Shown here one piece after another: positions 32,273 through 44,180 of a DNA stretch of 64,000 bases. Made by a program: the position numbers and the translations under genes. This stretch comes from Diabrotica undecimpunctata (Eukaryota; Arthropoda; Insecta; Coleoptera; Chrysomelidae): assembly GCF_040954645.1 (NCBI RefSeq), contig NC_092806.1:128734952-128798951 (forward strand), given 5' to 3'. The stretch's first letter is position 1. Each line of letters starts with the position of its first letter. The notes below the pieces were generated by a model that was not told the DNA's origin, searched no databases, and worked only from the letters and a program-made list of their open reading frames with translations.

Positions 32273-33697
32273 TGTCACCTCGGGGGAACAAATAAGGGTC
32301 TAAACACCTTCTGTTGTCTCCGGGTGCTCTGTAGAGGGCTTCGAATATACTGTCGAGAGCTCCTTTACTTAAGTCCATTTTCGGGTTATGGACTTGGAAA
32401 ATATTTATCTTCGGTGTCTTGCCTTGAAAAAGGCAAGATATTTCTTACATGACAATTTCTTCGTCGAAATAAAACACCAAGTTAAGTTGAAACAATTCTC
32501 AGCCACAGAATATATAAAATAAATTGAGGAAGCAGAGCCCCGAGAGCACTAAGCTCTCGGAGAGCCCGTGAGGGACTGACCTGGCTGACCTGAAAATCGC
32601 CAATATTTATATGTGCCGTTCGAGCGATAAATAGGGATTTCCAGGTCAAGAGCCAATGGGAAAATTCGAGGCGGGGCGATGCGCATCGAAATGCGTACTA
32701 GGCATTCGATGACATCCCTGCTCCTCTGGAGACTCTGCGGCTGGGAAAAATATTTATTGATTAAAAATTGCAGTAGAAAATACACAAGAAAATATGCATA
32801 AAATACAAGTAAAATGTTCAAAATAATTCACACAACACTGCACTACTTACAGGGGGAGGTCGGTGGTGATCACGGCATCTCAGGCTCCTACAGGCCCATT
32901 CTCGGTTGGTGTGCCAACTCCTTCAACGGGTTCGTCTTCTTTTCGGTCGTCCGGATCCCATCTGCCATATCCAACGGGGTTTCGTAGGGTACCAGTGTGC
33001 CGAAGCCTACGTGGTCGCCCGACCACTTTCGGTAGGGGGGCGATGACTGGGTCTACTCCGGGACTTCCAACGGCATCTGGGGCTTCTAACTTCAAAGAAG
33101 CCTGGCTCGTCAAAGGTGTCTACACGTCGAAGGAATCAGGTCTGCAGAAGGCCTCGATGTCGGAGTGTTAGAGTATTACTTTCTAACACTACGTGGTTCT
33201 CCGCATTCTTCTCTTCACTTCAACCCATGTTGAAGTCAATGGTGTGTTGCCTTCTGTGAATTCGAGCTGGGTCGTGGGTTCGGATTTTAACCACGTTGTC
33301 GGGCGCCATGTCACCTCGGGGGAACAAATAAGGGTCTAAACACCTTCTGTTGTCTCCGGGTGTTCTGTAGAGGGCTTCAAATATACTGTCGAGAGCTCCT
33401 CTACTTATGTCCATTTTCGGGTTATGGACTTGGAAAATATTTATCTTCGGTGTTTTGCCTTGAAAAAGGCAAGATATTTCTTACATGACAATTTCTTCGT
33501 CGAAATAAAACACCAAGTTAAGTTGAAACAATTCTCAGCCACAGAGTATATAAAATAAATGCAGCAAGCAGAGCCCCGAGAGCACTAAGCTCTCGGAGAG
33601 CCCGTGAGGGACTGACCTGGCTGACCTGAAAATCGCCAATATTTATATGTGCCGTTCGAGCGATAAATAGGGATTTCCAGGTTAACAGCCAATGGGA
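32273..33697 (-). mobile_element. Small non-autonomous LTR retrotransposon
   Basis: Two direct copies of a 389-bp sequence (32273-32661 and 33309-33697) start TGTCACCTCGGGGGAACAAA and end GCCAATGGGA, differing at roughly a dozen positions. On the minus strand the LTR ends in CA and is followed at once by TGGCGCCCGACAACGTGG (33308-33291), a primer-binding site complementary to a tRNA-Lys-type 3' end. The internal part is only 647 bp and has no coding frame, so it depended on another element. It sits inside the R1-like LINE. No clear target duplication was found. Confidence 0.8.
33291..33308 (-). other. Primer-binding site
   Basis: TGGCGCCCGACAACGTGG on the minus strand directly abuts the LTR end. 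TGGCGCC is the complement of the CCA end of lysine tRNA as used by several retroelements. Confidence 0.65.
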
Positions 33698-34760
33698 GAT
33701 TTCAACTTCCCCAACCACTTCTACGAAGGCCATGCTTGATCTCCCTCGATTACAAATATCGATGGAAAAGGAGGCAAAGGTAGCAGCATATAAAAGGCGG
33801 GATATATGCCGGAAGTAGAGTCAAAGAATACCGGAATTAAATCGACATATATCAAAGATCCTCTAGAGTTGGAAATGTTACCAGATAAAATACAATTTAA
33901 ATATAATTTCGAAAAACCGTTCACCATCGTCTTATCGTCAGATCAATGTTAGTTCAATGCTGGTATACAGACGGCTCTAAAACCGATGAAGGAGGTGAGG
34001 GCTAAGTCTAAGTGAAAGCCTAGATAATGACTCTTCTATCTTTTAAGTGGAAATATATGCTATAGAGATGTGCCTGCAAGATCTAATAACGAAGAACTGC
34101 AGGGACAGATCTATAAAAATTATATCTGATAGCCAGGCTACATTAAAGGCACATAAATTGAATTGTTTTGATTCCAAGTAAGTTTAGAAATGTCTTCAGA
34201 ATGTGAGTCGTTCAGTTTGAATCGGAAAAAGCAACAAAGTGAGTTATGGGAAGCTAAGTAAGGGAACATTGAGCGGACCTACTTGCCAGGACAGGGTCAA
34301 AAGAAACATGTATAGGTTCAGAATGTGTCATTGGCCTAGCAAAAAATACAACCAAAAGAACAATATCAGACTACTGGTACAAACAAATGGATCTCAAACA
34401 TTCGAAGGCTTTTATTTACGAACCTTTGAAGATGAGATCCAAAGATCTACTAAATATGAAAAGAAATGATCTAAAAATCGTCATAGGTCTTCAAATTATT
34501 ATTCATGTGTCTCAAGGGACACATGAATAAAATCGGACTAACAGAAAGTGTAAATTGAAGATTCTATCAGGCTGATGAGGGGGCGGCGGATTATGTTCTG
34601 TGCAACTACCGAAGTTTGGATAGGATAAGGCTTAGTACATTTGAGCATTGCCAACTAGAACCCTACAACTTATTTCGTAGAAATGTCATCAAAGACCATA
34701 ATGGACTTTATTAAAATGGCTGGGCTGAAGATACTACTTTAACTTTATAATTATCCACAA
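33698..34760 (+). pseudogene. R1-like LINE ORF2, part 3 of 3 (with RNase H)
   Basis: Resumes the thumb with SPTTSTKAMLDLPRLQISME and KEAKVAAYK. It then shows an RNase H domain: CWYTDGSKTDEGGEG, FQVEIYAIEMCLQDL and KIISDSQATLKAH. A C-terminal segment reads KNTTKRTISDYWYKQMDLKH and, further on, a Cys-containing stretch ADYVLCNYRSLDRIRLS. Many stops. Together with 29340-29609 and 31877-32272 this is one LINE copy cut by two insertions. Confidence 0.75.
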
Positions 34761-34771
34761 TAGACCTCTTA

Positions 34772-35284
34772 AGACTGACTCCCACTACTTACTCGTGTAT
34801 TTGGCAAATATTCCCGCTATTTGTCGGTAAAAATGCCGCGAGTCAAAGCGATTTCAATTATTTGCTTATTTGACAAGTTCATAATTGCCGATGAGCACCC
34901 ACTACTTGCCGACCTCGTCGCAATTAATTTCTGCCGAACTCTGTGTTAGGGTTCCGAAGTGCGAGCGTAGTTTTGTTTTTAATGTTGTTTGGCTCAAGAA
35001 TTGGTTTTTGAATTTCTCGATGTCTATGAAAATGAGACAGTTATATGGCAACCTGGGCATCCACAACATAAAAACAGAAATTTAATGATGCTTCACTTCA
35101 ATTCGTCTCAAACAGCCACTCAATACCACAAAAAATTGCGGCTATCATATGCAGCGACAACGAGACTATCTATGATGAAAACAAAATAAACACTGAAAGC
35201 AGAGAGGCGAAGAAACCTGCTGTACTTGCCAAGTACTCCAATATTGGCGTACTTGGCAAATATACGAGTAATGGAAGTCCGCCT
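34772..35284. mobile_element. PIF/Harbinger-like TIR element with MADF remnant
   Basis: The ends AGACTGACTCCCACTACT (34772) and, inverted, AGGCGGACTTCCATTACT (35284) match imperfectly and continue through CTCGT-TATTTG. TTA flanks both sides (34769-34771 and 35285-35287), as in PIF/Harbinger elements. Inside, the plus strand gives FEFLDVYENETVIWQPGHPQ and HKNRN, a pattern like the start of a MADF (Myb/SANT-type) DNA-binding domain. No transposase is present. Confidence 0.6.
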
Positions 35285-36262
35285 TTAGGTCGTATGGAAG
35301 GATGGTTAAGTGTCCACTCATATTAATTGACATAGTCTATGCTCATATTGAACCTAACCTTTTTTTTGGAATGAGGTGGAAAGGTTCGAAACCGACTGTT
35401 TGATTCAACCAGAAGGCGGGACTACACGAGAACGGCAAATAGTCCACAAGGGACCCGGACCCCATCGTGCGCCCCTGTCAGTCCGAGTTCATTAGAAATA
35501 TGAGAATATCCTGCGCAGTATGGAAGGGTATTCTTGTAGAAGATCTTGGGACTTGTCCTACGATGCATACCTAATAACGACACGCACCTAGGGGAGGGTC
35601 TGGTTCCTTTTTGGAAGAAATGATCGGAAGTGGTTTGGTGAGAGAAGATTGATGTTATTATATAATGAAGAAGAATAGAAAGAGAAAGAAGAACAAAGAG
35701 AAAAGTTTACACCCTTGGTGTCTCTGGTTGCCTGTTTATATGAAAATTGGTTCCCATCGGAACAAGATTAGGACAGATTAGTTTTTCGCTGTAGTTCCCG
35801 CACTAAAAGAGTTCTTGTCAGTGAGTAGAAGAGAATGGGGGAAAGTACGTTGAAAATTGAATGGGGTAAATATGCGTAAGTAATTTTTGTTGTACCGTTG
35901 TATATATAATAATCATCCTAATATGTGTGACATATATATCCGGTGCACCTGCTCTGGGTATATTTAGACAAAATAGAAGAGAAGTAGGAAAAAAGGTTGT
36001 TTGTAGGTAACAGGTGTACCTGCTATAGGTATATTCAAAGTACAAAAAGAGTGAGATAAAGATAAAGTTATTTATAGGTATCCCCTTGTGTGGTGCGGGA
36101 GAAACCCACTTTACCCAGCTTGTTCAGCCCTTTCAAGTATGGTCTTTGTTTCCATGATCTCCGTTATGTGGTCTATTATGATTTCAAAGTGCTCCTTGTT
36201 GATCATAGCTATGATCGAACCAAACCTAACTTAAATGCATGGATAAGGATATCCAAATTATA
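35285..36262. other. Unassigned stretch
   Basis: Apart from the degenerate repeat at 35941-36082, nothing is recognised. A GGTTCGAAACC at about 35393 resembles a tRNA B-box, but no tRNA or SINE structure surrounds it. Confidence 0.4.
35941..36082. repeat. Two-copy degenerate tandem repeat, ~70 bp
   Basis: GTGCACCTGCTCTGGGTATA (about 35943) and GTGTACCTGCTATAGGTATA (about 36013) begin two related units that each end in a TGTAGGTA/TATAGGTA word. Confidence 0.5.
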
Positions 36263-36264
36263 CC

Positions 36265-36420
36265 CAAATCAAGCAAAACCAGATAAAAAAAGTTAAGTTC
36301 CTGAGGCCGATAAGTCTGAAAGAAAGTTTGAAAAACTGCTCGATAGTCATATTAGGGATGGTGTATCGAAGAAGACTCTTTATGAAAATTTCACTGCATA
36401 ATCTTGTACAGAGAATTCAG
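36265..36420 (+). pseudogene. Short LINE RT fragment
   Basis: The reading passes through LRPISL, then FEKLLDSHIRDGVSKKTLYE in adjacent frames. This is the fingers region of I/R1-type LINEs (RPISL, EKL-D-HIRD). It is about 50 residues with a frameshift. Confidence 0.5.
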
Positions 36421-37079
36421 TACGTTTTGAAAAACCCAGAGGTGATGTTGGGTGTATTTCTCAATATAGATTTATTTGTCTTATATAGTAGGTAAATAGT
36501 ATGGATTTTAGCTATCTACGTTTTATAAAACACACATTAATACTTTTGATAACGATGGAAAGTACGGTCTTTTACAACATTAACCGATAAAAAACAGTTA
36601 ACTGGTAACTTCCCTCTGAAAACACAAACAATGGTCTATAAACGAAATCATTATTGATTCTAGTATAAACTAAAATTACTGGAATTATATTAATTGTTAA
36701 AATAAAACAATGAACTATAAAAAGCTACATGGTATTAATAAGGAAATCAACGATTATAAACCCTATAAATCGTCGTTTAGAAAATATGTACTATGCACAT
36801 CATTTTAAATTTTTTTAAGTGGTAACGTTTGTTGTCGAATATGTTAAATAATCGAAACATAATAATAAGATATTAATGTCATAAGAATATAACAAAGGAT
36901 GTAATGTAGTAAACTGCAAATTCGTCCCGTTATTAATTCAAACTAGAAAGAACTACATTCTCCACTCCTAATTATAAAATATATTTTAAAGTAAATGTGA
37001 ACCCAGACTACCGAAGAGTCCAAAAACTTGAACTTCGACTTCACCCAATCTTCACGGTAAATACGGATATACGGTATAT

Positions 37080-37400
37080 ACAGGGTGTCCAGAAACTCTC
37101 CTGATAAACGAAGACCGGAGATTCCTCAGATAATTTTAAGAAAATTTAACCTAATTCACCTAGTCCTAAAATGTTTCCTAAGGGAGCTGGAGCTCTTTGA
37201 AGATGGCGCTTTGTAATTACTTTTTTTTTTCAATACCTCTAGAACGCTTCTAGTTAGAAACACGAAAACTTGTACGATAATTTTTCATCCAGAGCTAAAT
37301 TGATTCCATTAATTGCGAATTCTTAGTACCGATCATAGGCGTCCGTTTTGGGTAGGTCAACAGTTATTTTAACACATAATTTGTGTAAAAATTTAAAAAG
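37080..37400. mobile_element. Single end of a mariner-like element
   Basis: TACAGGGTGTCCAGAAACTC at 37079 has the CAGGGTG-type terminus preceded by TA, like the element at 39606. The following GAGCTGGAGCTCTTTGAAGA word belongs to a repeat I recall from other insects. No opposite end was found, so this is a solo end or truncated copy. Confidence 0.45.
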
Positions 37401-37859
37401 GTAATCTCATCAAACTTAAGTGCCATTCTTTGCGTTCAAACTTAAGTACTGACGTAGAGGATTATTTGGTAATACCTCATTGTAGTCTATTAACGCTGCT
37501 ACCCTTGTCGTAACCACGGTTTATGGCTCCATAGTATACAAAATCATCACGACCCTTGTTTGTACCGCCTTGGTGCACATTTTAATATACCGATTTAATG
37601 TATAAGTAATCATCAAATATAACGTTTATTTTTGAGGAATACTGTACTTTCTTCAACTAACAACTTAATATTAAAGCATTTTCTTATAGATATAATATTT
37701 CTCTTAATAAACACATTGCAGATGCCACTAAGGATCCAGATTCGTTCAAAGTATATAAATAACAAAAATTTGAATATAATCGGCAATCACAAAATGCTAA
37801 AATGTTAGCTTACTGTGACTGTAAACCTGTAAACCTAGAGACTCCTGGAAAATAGTAAA

Positions 37860-39451
37860 TTCCAAAGAAACAATACAAGATCTAGTTCGGTACAACCTGA
37901 TCTACCTCCAGAGGAAATAAATCAATTTGTTACTACAATTGCAGAAAATATAATTACATCTCTTTCCACTATTAATGTCGATATCCTCTTCGATTATAGA
38001 AATTATTCGTCTCCGAGCAAGTCCTTTTTTTTCGTCCCGTTGTGGAAGAAGGGGTCTCTCAAATAATATTATTTTATAATTAGTAATATTATTATTATAA
38101 TTAGTAATTCTAATTTTGGGGAGGTTCACGAAATTATTAGCAAAATTTACCAAATAGTTTTTACACCTTTTACTCATCTTATTAATTTAATTCTACCAAC
38201 TGGAGTATTTCCGAAAGTACTAAAATACTCAAAAGTACTACCCATCTACAAAAAAGGAGATTCCTCAAAAACTCACAATTACAGATCCATAAGCATTGTT
38301 TCCACTTTTGAGAAAGTGATTGAAAAGATTATCAAACAACAATTTTATTCCTATTTTGAGTCAAATAATTACTTAGCAACTCACAGTACGGATTCAGAAG
38401 TGCTCGTTCTATGTGCGGTATTTAATGCCGTCAGCGAAGTGATTGAGGGGCTTGAACGCGGCAATCACATAGCAATTTCTCTTTGCCACCTGTCGAAGGT
38501 TTGTGACTGTGTTTCACACGACATTTTGCTCCACAAGTTAAATCACTATGGAATCAGAGATATCCCTCAAGCTTATAACTTCTTATCTATGTGGCAGACA
38601 CCAGGCGGTAGTGTCTAAAGGTCATCTCTCCAATTTTCCATCCGTAAAACGTGGAGTCCCACAAAGTTCGGTCATAGGACTTTTTTTGTTTATTATTTAT
38701 GTCAAGGATTCGCCTAAATTCATATCTCCGTACAGATCCCTACAACTCGCAGATGATACGATATACGTTATATCAGGAAAAAATAATGATGATCTAAAAA
38801 TGATTTATAAAGAAGTTTCTTCTACATCTAGCACATGGTTTGCTGCAAACAAATTAAAACTTAATTCTGATAAAACGCAAAATGTGGTTATATCTGCAAG
38901 TAATTTACATAATGATCCAGATAACAAAGATACTGTGAAACTATTGGGAATAACCATAGATAATCGACTGAATTGGTCGGCTCATATCTCACAACTAAAG
39001 AAAAAGCTATTAAGTTCATTATTTGTTATTCGCCAACTAGCAAGGGTTGTCAACTTTATATACTATACTTTACCTAAACTATAGATTAATCATATGGGGC
39101 AATTCAACAAATGCACTTCAAATTTTTAGAATGCAAAAGAAAGCTATCAGGATTTTGGCAGAGGTTATTTATCTAGAACACTGCCGACTTTTCTTTATCA
39201 AATTCAAAATTATGCCGCTAGCTACTTTATTGATATTTCAAGTTCTTACTGAAATCCACAGAAAACGGGTCCATTTAATAAAGCAGTCTGATGTTTACGT
39301 TCACAATACGCGAAACTGTCATTACTTAAGAACAAATCGCTCTAGATCCCGTCTTTCAGATAAAAATTGCCTTAATTATAACTATTACAATATTTTACCA
39401 AAAAGTATTAAACAGCTAAGCTGTAATAGTTTCGAAAAATTTATAAAATAA
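37860..39451 (+). pseudogene. CR1/jockey-superfamily LINE ORF2
   Basis: Starts in a degenerate linker and then reads LILPTGVFPKVLKYSKVLPI, YKKGDSSKTHNYRSISIVST, and a frame (38316-38618) with CHLSKVCDCVSHDILLHKLN. The next frame (38548-39084) has SYLCGRHQAVVS, VKRGVPQSSVIGLFLFIIYV, LQLADDTIYVISGKNNDDLK (active-site FADD read as LADD), LGITIDNRLNWSAHISQLKK. The last frame (39047-39451) has LIIWGNSTNALQIFRMQKKA and a closing tail. Two frameshifts join otherwise good frames. The copy is 5'-truncated with no endonuclease. Confidence 0.85.
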
Positions 39452-40053
39452 AATATCTTCTGATACACTGCCTTTACTGCCCAGAAGAATATATGTCTTA
39501 TTGCAGAACATCCACTGAACTACTTACCATCACTTTGCCTTAATCTGATAATATGTGTTCTAGTTTGTAATACATTTAAGTTACGGTTTTTATTCCTTTC
39601 TTATACAGGGTGATTCAATCCAACTTACCTTAATACAAAAGTGTACACAAAAAAAGTTACAGCCCTTTAAAGTTACAAAATAAAAATGGTTTTTTTGCAT
39701 TATAGTCGAAACTACTTGACATTTTGTAATAAAAATGGACACGTTACTTTCTTGTTCTAAAAGCATTTTTCATACAAAAGAAACAACAAAATCTAAGCGC
39801 ACAGAAAAATTTTAAGTGGGGTGTGCAGCCCTAAATCCCCCCAAACTTTTGAGTACGTTCAAAACATTATTTTTAAAACTTTTTTGCCTCTCATCACTTT
39901 TTTGAAAAACTAGTTTTTTCCTAGTTGGCCATAAAATAACAATTAGTTTCTACGGATACAATAATTACAAACAGTTCCATCAATAATAGTCATTAATTTG
40001 AAGCTATCATTTATTGTGTGAATAAGATTAATATTAAACATTTTGATATTACA

Positions 40054-40977
40054 ATGGCCTACACATTTCAGGAAATGGCAGATATGCATTTAACTTTGGG
40101 TAAGTTGGATCACATTAAATTATGATTTCAATAAACTATCGGGAATATCGTAGGTGAATGTCAAGGAAATAGAGCAGCAGCCGCTAGGCGTTATGCAATA
40201 AAATACCCCAATCGAAATACACGATTATTTATGACCATTGATCCTCGTTTACGGGAAACGGGTACATTCCAACCCAAGTTGCTGGCAATAGTGATCGTCC
40301 AATAATGGATGCAACTGATAAAGACATTTTAGAAATCATTGAAGAAGTCCCTGGAACAAGTACAAGGGTAATAGCTGCTCAACTAAATGTTCCTCACGTA
40401 AGGGTTTAGAGGCGTTTGAAGGATCAGCTGCTTAAACCCTATATAAAAAAAACGACTCATCACCATTTATTTTCAAAGTTAATGTTTGGGCAGGAATTGT
40501 GGATAACAATCTAATAGGCCCAGTATTTCTTCCCAACAATTTAAATTGTGATAATTATTTGCAGTTCTTGGCAAACGATTTACAAGAGTATTTGGAAGAA
40601 GTAAATATTGCAATAAGGCAAAATATGTGGTTTCTACAAGATGGCGCTCCACCGCATTACAATAATGAAGTCCGGGAATACCTTTGCAGGCAGTATCCTG
40701 GTCGGTGGATTGAAAGGGGTCGTGACGCACCTATTTCTTGGTCACCCAGAAGTCCAGGTCTTAACCCCATGGACTGTTGCTTTTGGGGGTTTATGAAAGA
40801 GAAAGTGTATTCTGTAACAATAGAAGACGAACAACAATAATTGAGAGTTAGAATAATTGAAGCTGCAAATCAATTTCGTCAGAAAAATATGATTTTTCAG
40901 CGCATTCGGTTTTCCTTATTAAAACGATACCGAATGTGTATTGAAGAAAATGGGGGTCATTTTGAACATTTATTGTA
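40054..40977 (+). pseudogene. Mariner-like (DUF4817/DDE) transposase
   Basis: Starts MAYTFQEMADMHLTLG and, across a 54-bp intron (40100-40153), continues ECQGNRAAAARRYAIKYPNR. Then, after a frameshift, DILEIIEEVPGTSTRVIAAQ and a stop. About 100 codons, including the first catalytic Asp block, are deleted. A good frame follows (40499-40840): NLIGPVFLP, MWFLQDGAPPHYNNEVREYL (second catalytic Asp) and WSPRSPGLNPMDCCFWGFMK (third catalytic Asp). The end is CIEENGGHFEHLL. The family is widespread in insects. The copy is not functional. Confidence 0.85.
40100..40153 (+). other. Short intron in the transposase gene
   Basis: The donor G|GTAAGTTGG at 40100 and the acceptor ATATCGTAG ending at 40153 remove 54 bp. 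Splicing joins TTG-G to GT-GAA so that LTLGECQGN reads through in one frame. Confidence 0.6.
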
Positions 40978-41427
40978 ATATCATATTTATAGAGGTTATA
41001 GACATTTTTTGTACTTGTTAATTCATTTAAGTCATTTATTTAGTTGCACGTACTTTTTTAAAGGTTAATGAAAAGGGCCGTAACTCAATAAAAACTGCTT
41101 TTTAAAAAAAGTGATGAAACAAAAATTGTTTTAAAATAATGTGTTAAACTAATGATGCCAGAAAATTCATTTGATTTGATCGTACTCAAAAGTTGGGGGG
41201 ATTTAGGGTTGCACACCCCCCTTAAAATTTTTCTGTGTGCTTAGATTTTGTTGTTTCTTTTTAATGAAAAATGTTTTCAGAACAAGAAAGTAACGTGTCT
41301 ATTTTTATTACAAAATGTAAAGTAGTTTGGGAGATAATGCAAACAATTTTTATTTTGTAACTTTAAAGGGCTGTAACTTTTTTTGTGTACACTTTTGTAC
41401 TAAGGTAAGTTAGATTCAATCGACTTA

Positions 41428-43226
41428 TTTTTGTCCCCGGAATGCGTGATTTAATTAATGACATACCTTTTTGAAACGCTAGTATGCTATGTATTTTTCT
41501 TTTGACTTGCTACAAACGATATTTGTATTTGTTAACTAGTTAAATAAATAATCTTTTCAACTATTAAAACCTACCTTATCTGTTCAAATCTGAATTTTAT
41601 GAGGCTTTCCCAAATACATTTTTATAAAAATCAATAAGTTTTTATACTTATAAGACATCTTTGCCGATATGTTATCCGATATTCCATACTTTATCAAACA
41701 CCTCGCCCATATCAACAGGGTCTTCTTTCTGTGGAGGCTTCCTCCCATATTAATTTGGCAAGGCGGTTATTAGGGAGTCTATGGAGATGGACAGCTCATC
41801 TAAGACGTTGGGATTTAATGTCTTGGACTATATCGCTCGCTCTATACATCTGCTTGACCTCAGCATTTGTTCTCATTCGGTAGGTTAACCTGTTCCGTTT
41901 TAAAATATATAGATAAAATTAAATCGCAAATGTTTAGTTTATTTTTGTTAAATGTATTACTAGTACTGTATGTATGTATGTACTGTATTACAAAAATACC
42001 TGCACTATAGTTTCGGAATAACCCAAATTAATGCATAATTTAAACATATGACATGTTAAAGGACAATTCTTATTGAAAACATAAAATTTGATTTAATTAT
42101 TATCGAATCTATAATTAGACGAATTCAATGCCACTACGAGATTTGTACTTGAATTTGACTGATTTTAATCCGCTTTTGGTTACGATTCAGCTATCAAATA
42201 TAAAAAAATATTTTTCATCTAATCATGAATGGTTCATCGAGATTCCCATTAATTACATTGTTTAATCCTGATGCAGTGTGATCACTTTTTTGTTGCGAGA
42301 CAAGCAATAACGACAATGAAACTAAAGCTTATTTTTTATTGAATTAATTAACGGGCTCCATCAGATGGCGATTATCAGCCTTACAAAGGTGTTTTAGTAA
42401 TAAATAATTTTTATCTCGACTTTAGAAGGCTATGACAGAGTTTGCCGAAAAAATTGATTTCATTGATGATTTGATTGAAAATAATTTTGCAATTAAGTCA
42501 AGGTGATAATGACGAATAAAGTTTTACTATTAATTAAATAAACTACAAATTTCGATTCTATTCTCCGTTCACAAATTGTTGAGAGCACCAAATGTGCCTC
42601 AAACTCATAAAACGGTCGTAAATCATAGGCGTTCATGAGATGTTTATTCATTAAATAATAATATAATGTTTTAATACTGTTATATATAATATTGATAATC
42701 CTTTAATACTAATATATTTAGCAAACAAAAACAATTAAAACATTCACGACTAATGTTGATTATTATATTATATTAATAAAAATAAGAATTTAACCATTAA
42801 CAATTTTGTAAATAATAATACCTTATCTCTTTGTATATTTCAATACTAATCTTCGCGTTTAATCACTTTACTAGAAAACCTGGAATTCATATCCGAAGGT
42901 ACTATTCGTTGCAAGATAATTAGGATGGAAGTCCCGAGATTTTTAATAATATAATGGGTATAAAGATGCCGAATTTGGTCACGTGCCTCGTCTGTTCAGT
43001 TTATATTCGAAACTTAACTTGAAAGGGTGAAGTTATTACGAACGAAAACAATTTTTTTGTTTAGTACGTTTTTGATCGCATGTAATTTGTAATTTGTTTC
43101 TGCGTCTACGGCAGTAATTAGCGTCTCGAATATTTCTTTTGCGAATTATATGCAGTGCGTGAGTGATTTTTTATTTCTATACCTACGAACATATATGTAC
43201 CTTTCGCTCGTGCTCGTTTTGTTGGA
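41428..43226. other. AT-rich stretch, nothing recognised
   Basis: No coding similarity was supported. A GC-richer patch near 41700-41890 has no family I know. Confidence 0.4.
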
Positions 43227-44180
43227 TTGTTTGTGATGGCTTCATCATCAACATCAAGTTTTACACAGGTACTGTTGCGTACAGTCAGTAAGTATGTCTA
43301 TTCACCAAGAGAGAAGACTATTGTCCTGACTGTTCACGATGCTCTGGTTTCTCAGAATCCCACAAACACTGTTCGCAACATAGTCGAAAGTTGTGCCAAC
43401 ATGACTGGCGTAGGAGAGTCAACTATATATAGGTTCCTATCAGAAAGAAAAAAACACGGTAGAGCTAACCCAAACACAAACGAACACTTAAAGAGAGGGA
43501 AAAAGCCTATTGAAATTGATGAATTTGCCAAAAATGGTATTCGAAGGAAAATTCATGGATTTTTTTAAAAAAGAAATACCAAACCTAAACAAAATTTTAC
43601 AAGAAGTTAGAGACGACCCGGATTTGCCTCATATCGAACGAACTAAATAGTGGCAAGTTTTAAAAGAATTAAATTTCCGGTGGGAGAAATCAGACCGAAA
43701 ATCACTTTTGATTGACCGGGAGGAGATAATATGTTGGAGAAGAATTATCTAAGATCCATACAAAAATTCCGGGCTGAAGGAAGGCCAATCTTCTACCAGG
43801 ATGAAACGTGGGTAACCTCAGGTCATACTCTAAAAAAAATTTGGTCAGATCAAAATATATTTAACTCCAGGCAAGCCTTTATGGAAGGTTGGTCTACTGG
43901 TATCTCCCCACCTTCTGATAAAAGCAGTAGATTAATAATTTCTCACATTGGCAGTGAAAAAGGATTTGTTAAGCATGGTTTGTTGGAATTTCAGTCCAAA
44001 AGCACAAAAGACTATCACGAGGAGATGACAGCTGATGTTTTCGAAGAGTATTTTGAGCAGATAATTGAACACATACCACCAAATTCAATTATAGTATTAG
44101 ATAATGCACCTTATCATTCATGACTAGTAGAAAAACTTCCAACGACTGCGTGGAAGAAACAGGATGTTATTGACTGGCTG
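43227..44180 (+). pseudogene. IS630/Tc1-like DDE transposase, copy 3
   Basis: The N-terminal frame (43227-43568) has a helix-turn-helix with NIVESCANMTGVGESTIYRF and a LKRGKKPIEID linker. After a one-base slip come a stop and KELNFRWEKSDRKSLLIDRE. The catalytic frame (43731-44123) has FYQDETWVTSGHTLKKIWSD (first catalytic Asp), SRLIISHIGSEKGFVKHG, and PPNSIIVLDNAPYHS (second catalytic Asp). A TGA follows, and the coding similarity stops at WKKQDVIDWLLKRGK, before the third catalytic residue. It is the best of the three copies in this family, but it is truncated. Confidence 0.8.

Larger units (their letters stand above)
39606..41427 (+). mobile_element. Mariner-like DNA transposon with ~250-bp TIRs
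   Basis: The left end CAGGGTGATTCAATCCAACT (39606), preceded by TA, and the right end (to about 41427) are inverted copies for roughly 250 bp. Shared words include TTGTGTACACTTTTGTA, AGCCCTTTAAAGTTACAAAA, AAGAAACAACAAAATCTAAG and CCCCAAACTTTTGAGTACG. The transposase pseudogene lies between. The outermost right bases have drifted. Confidence 0.85.

Noticed and set aside
32863..33171. 102-codon frame inside the LTR element
   Set aside because: Lies in the short interior on the strand opposite to the element and shows no Gag, protease or polymerase motif.
35380..35410. tRNA or SINE promoter (GGTTCGAAACC resembling a B-box)
   Set aside because: No A-box at the right distance, no cloverleaf and no second copy.
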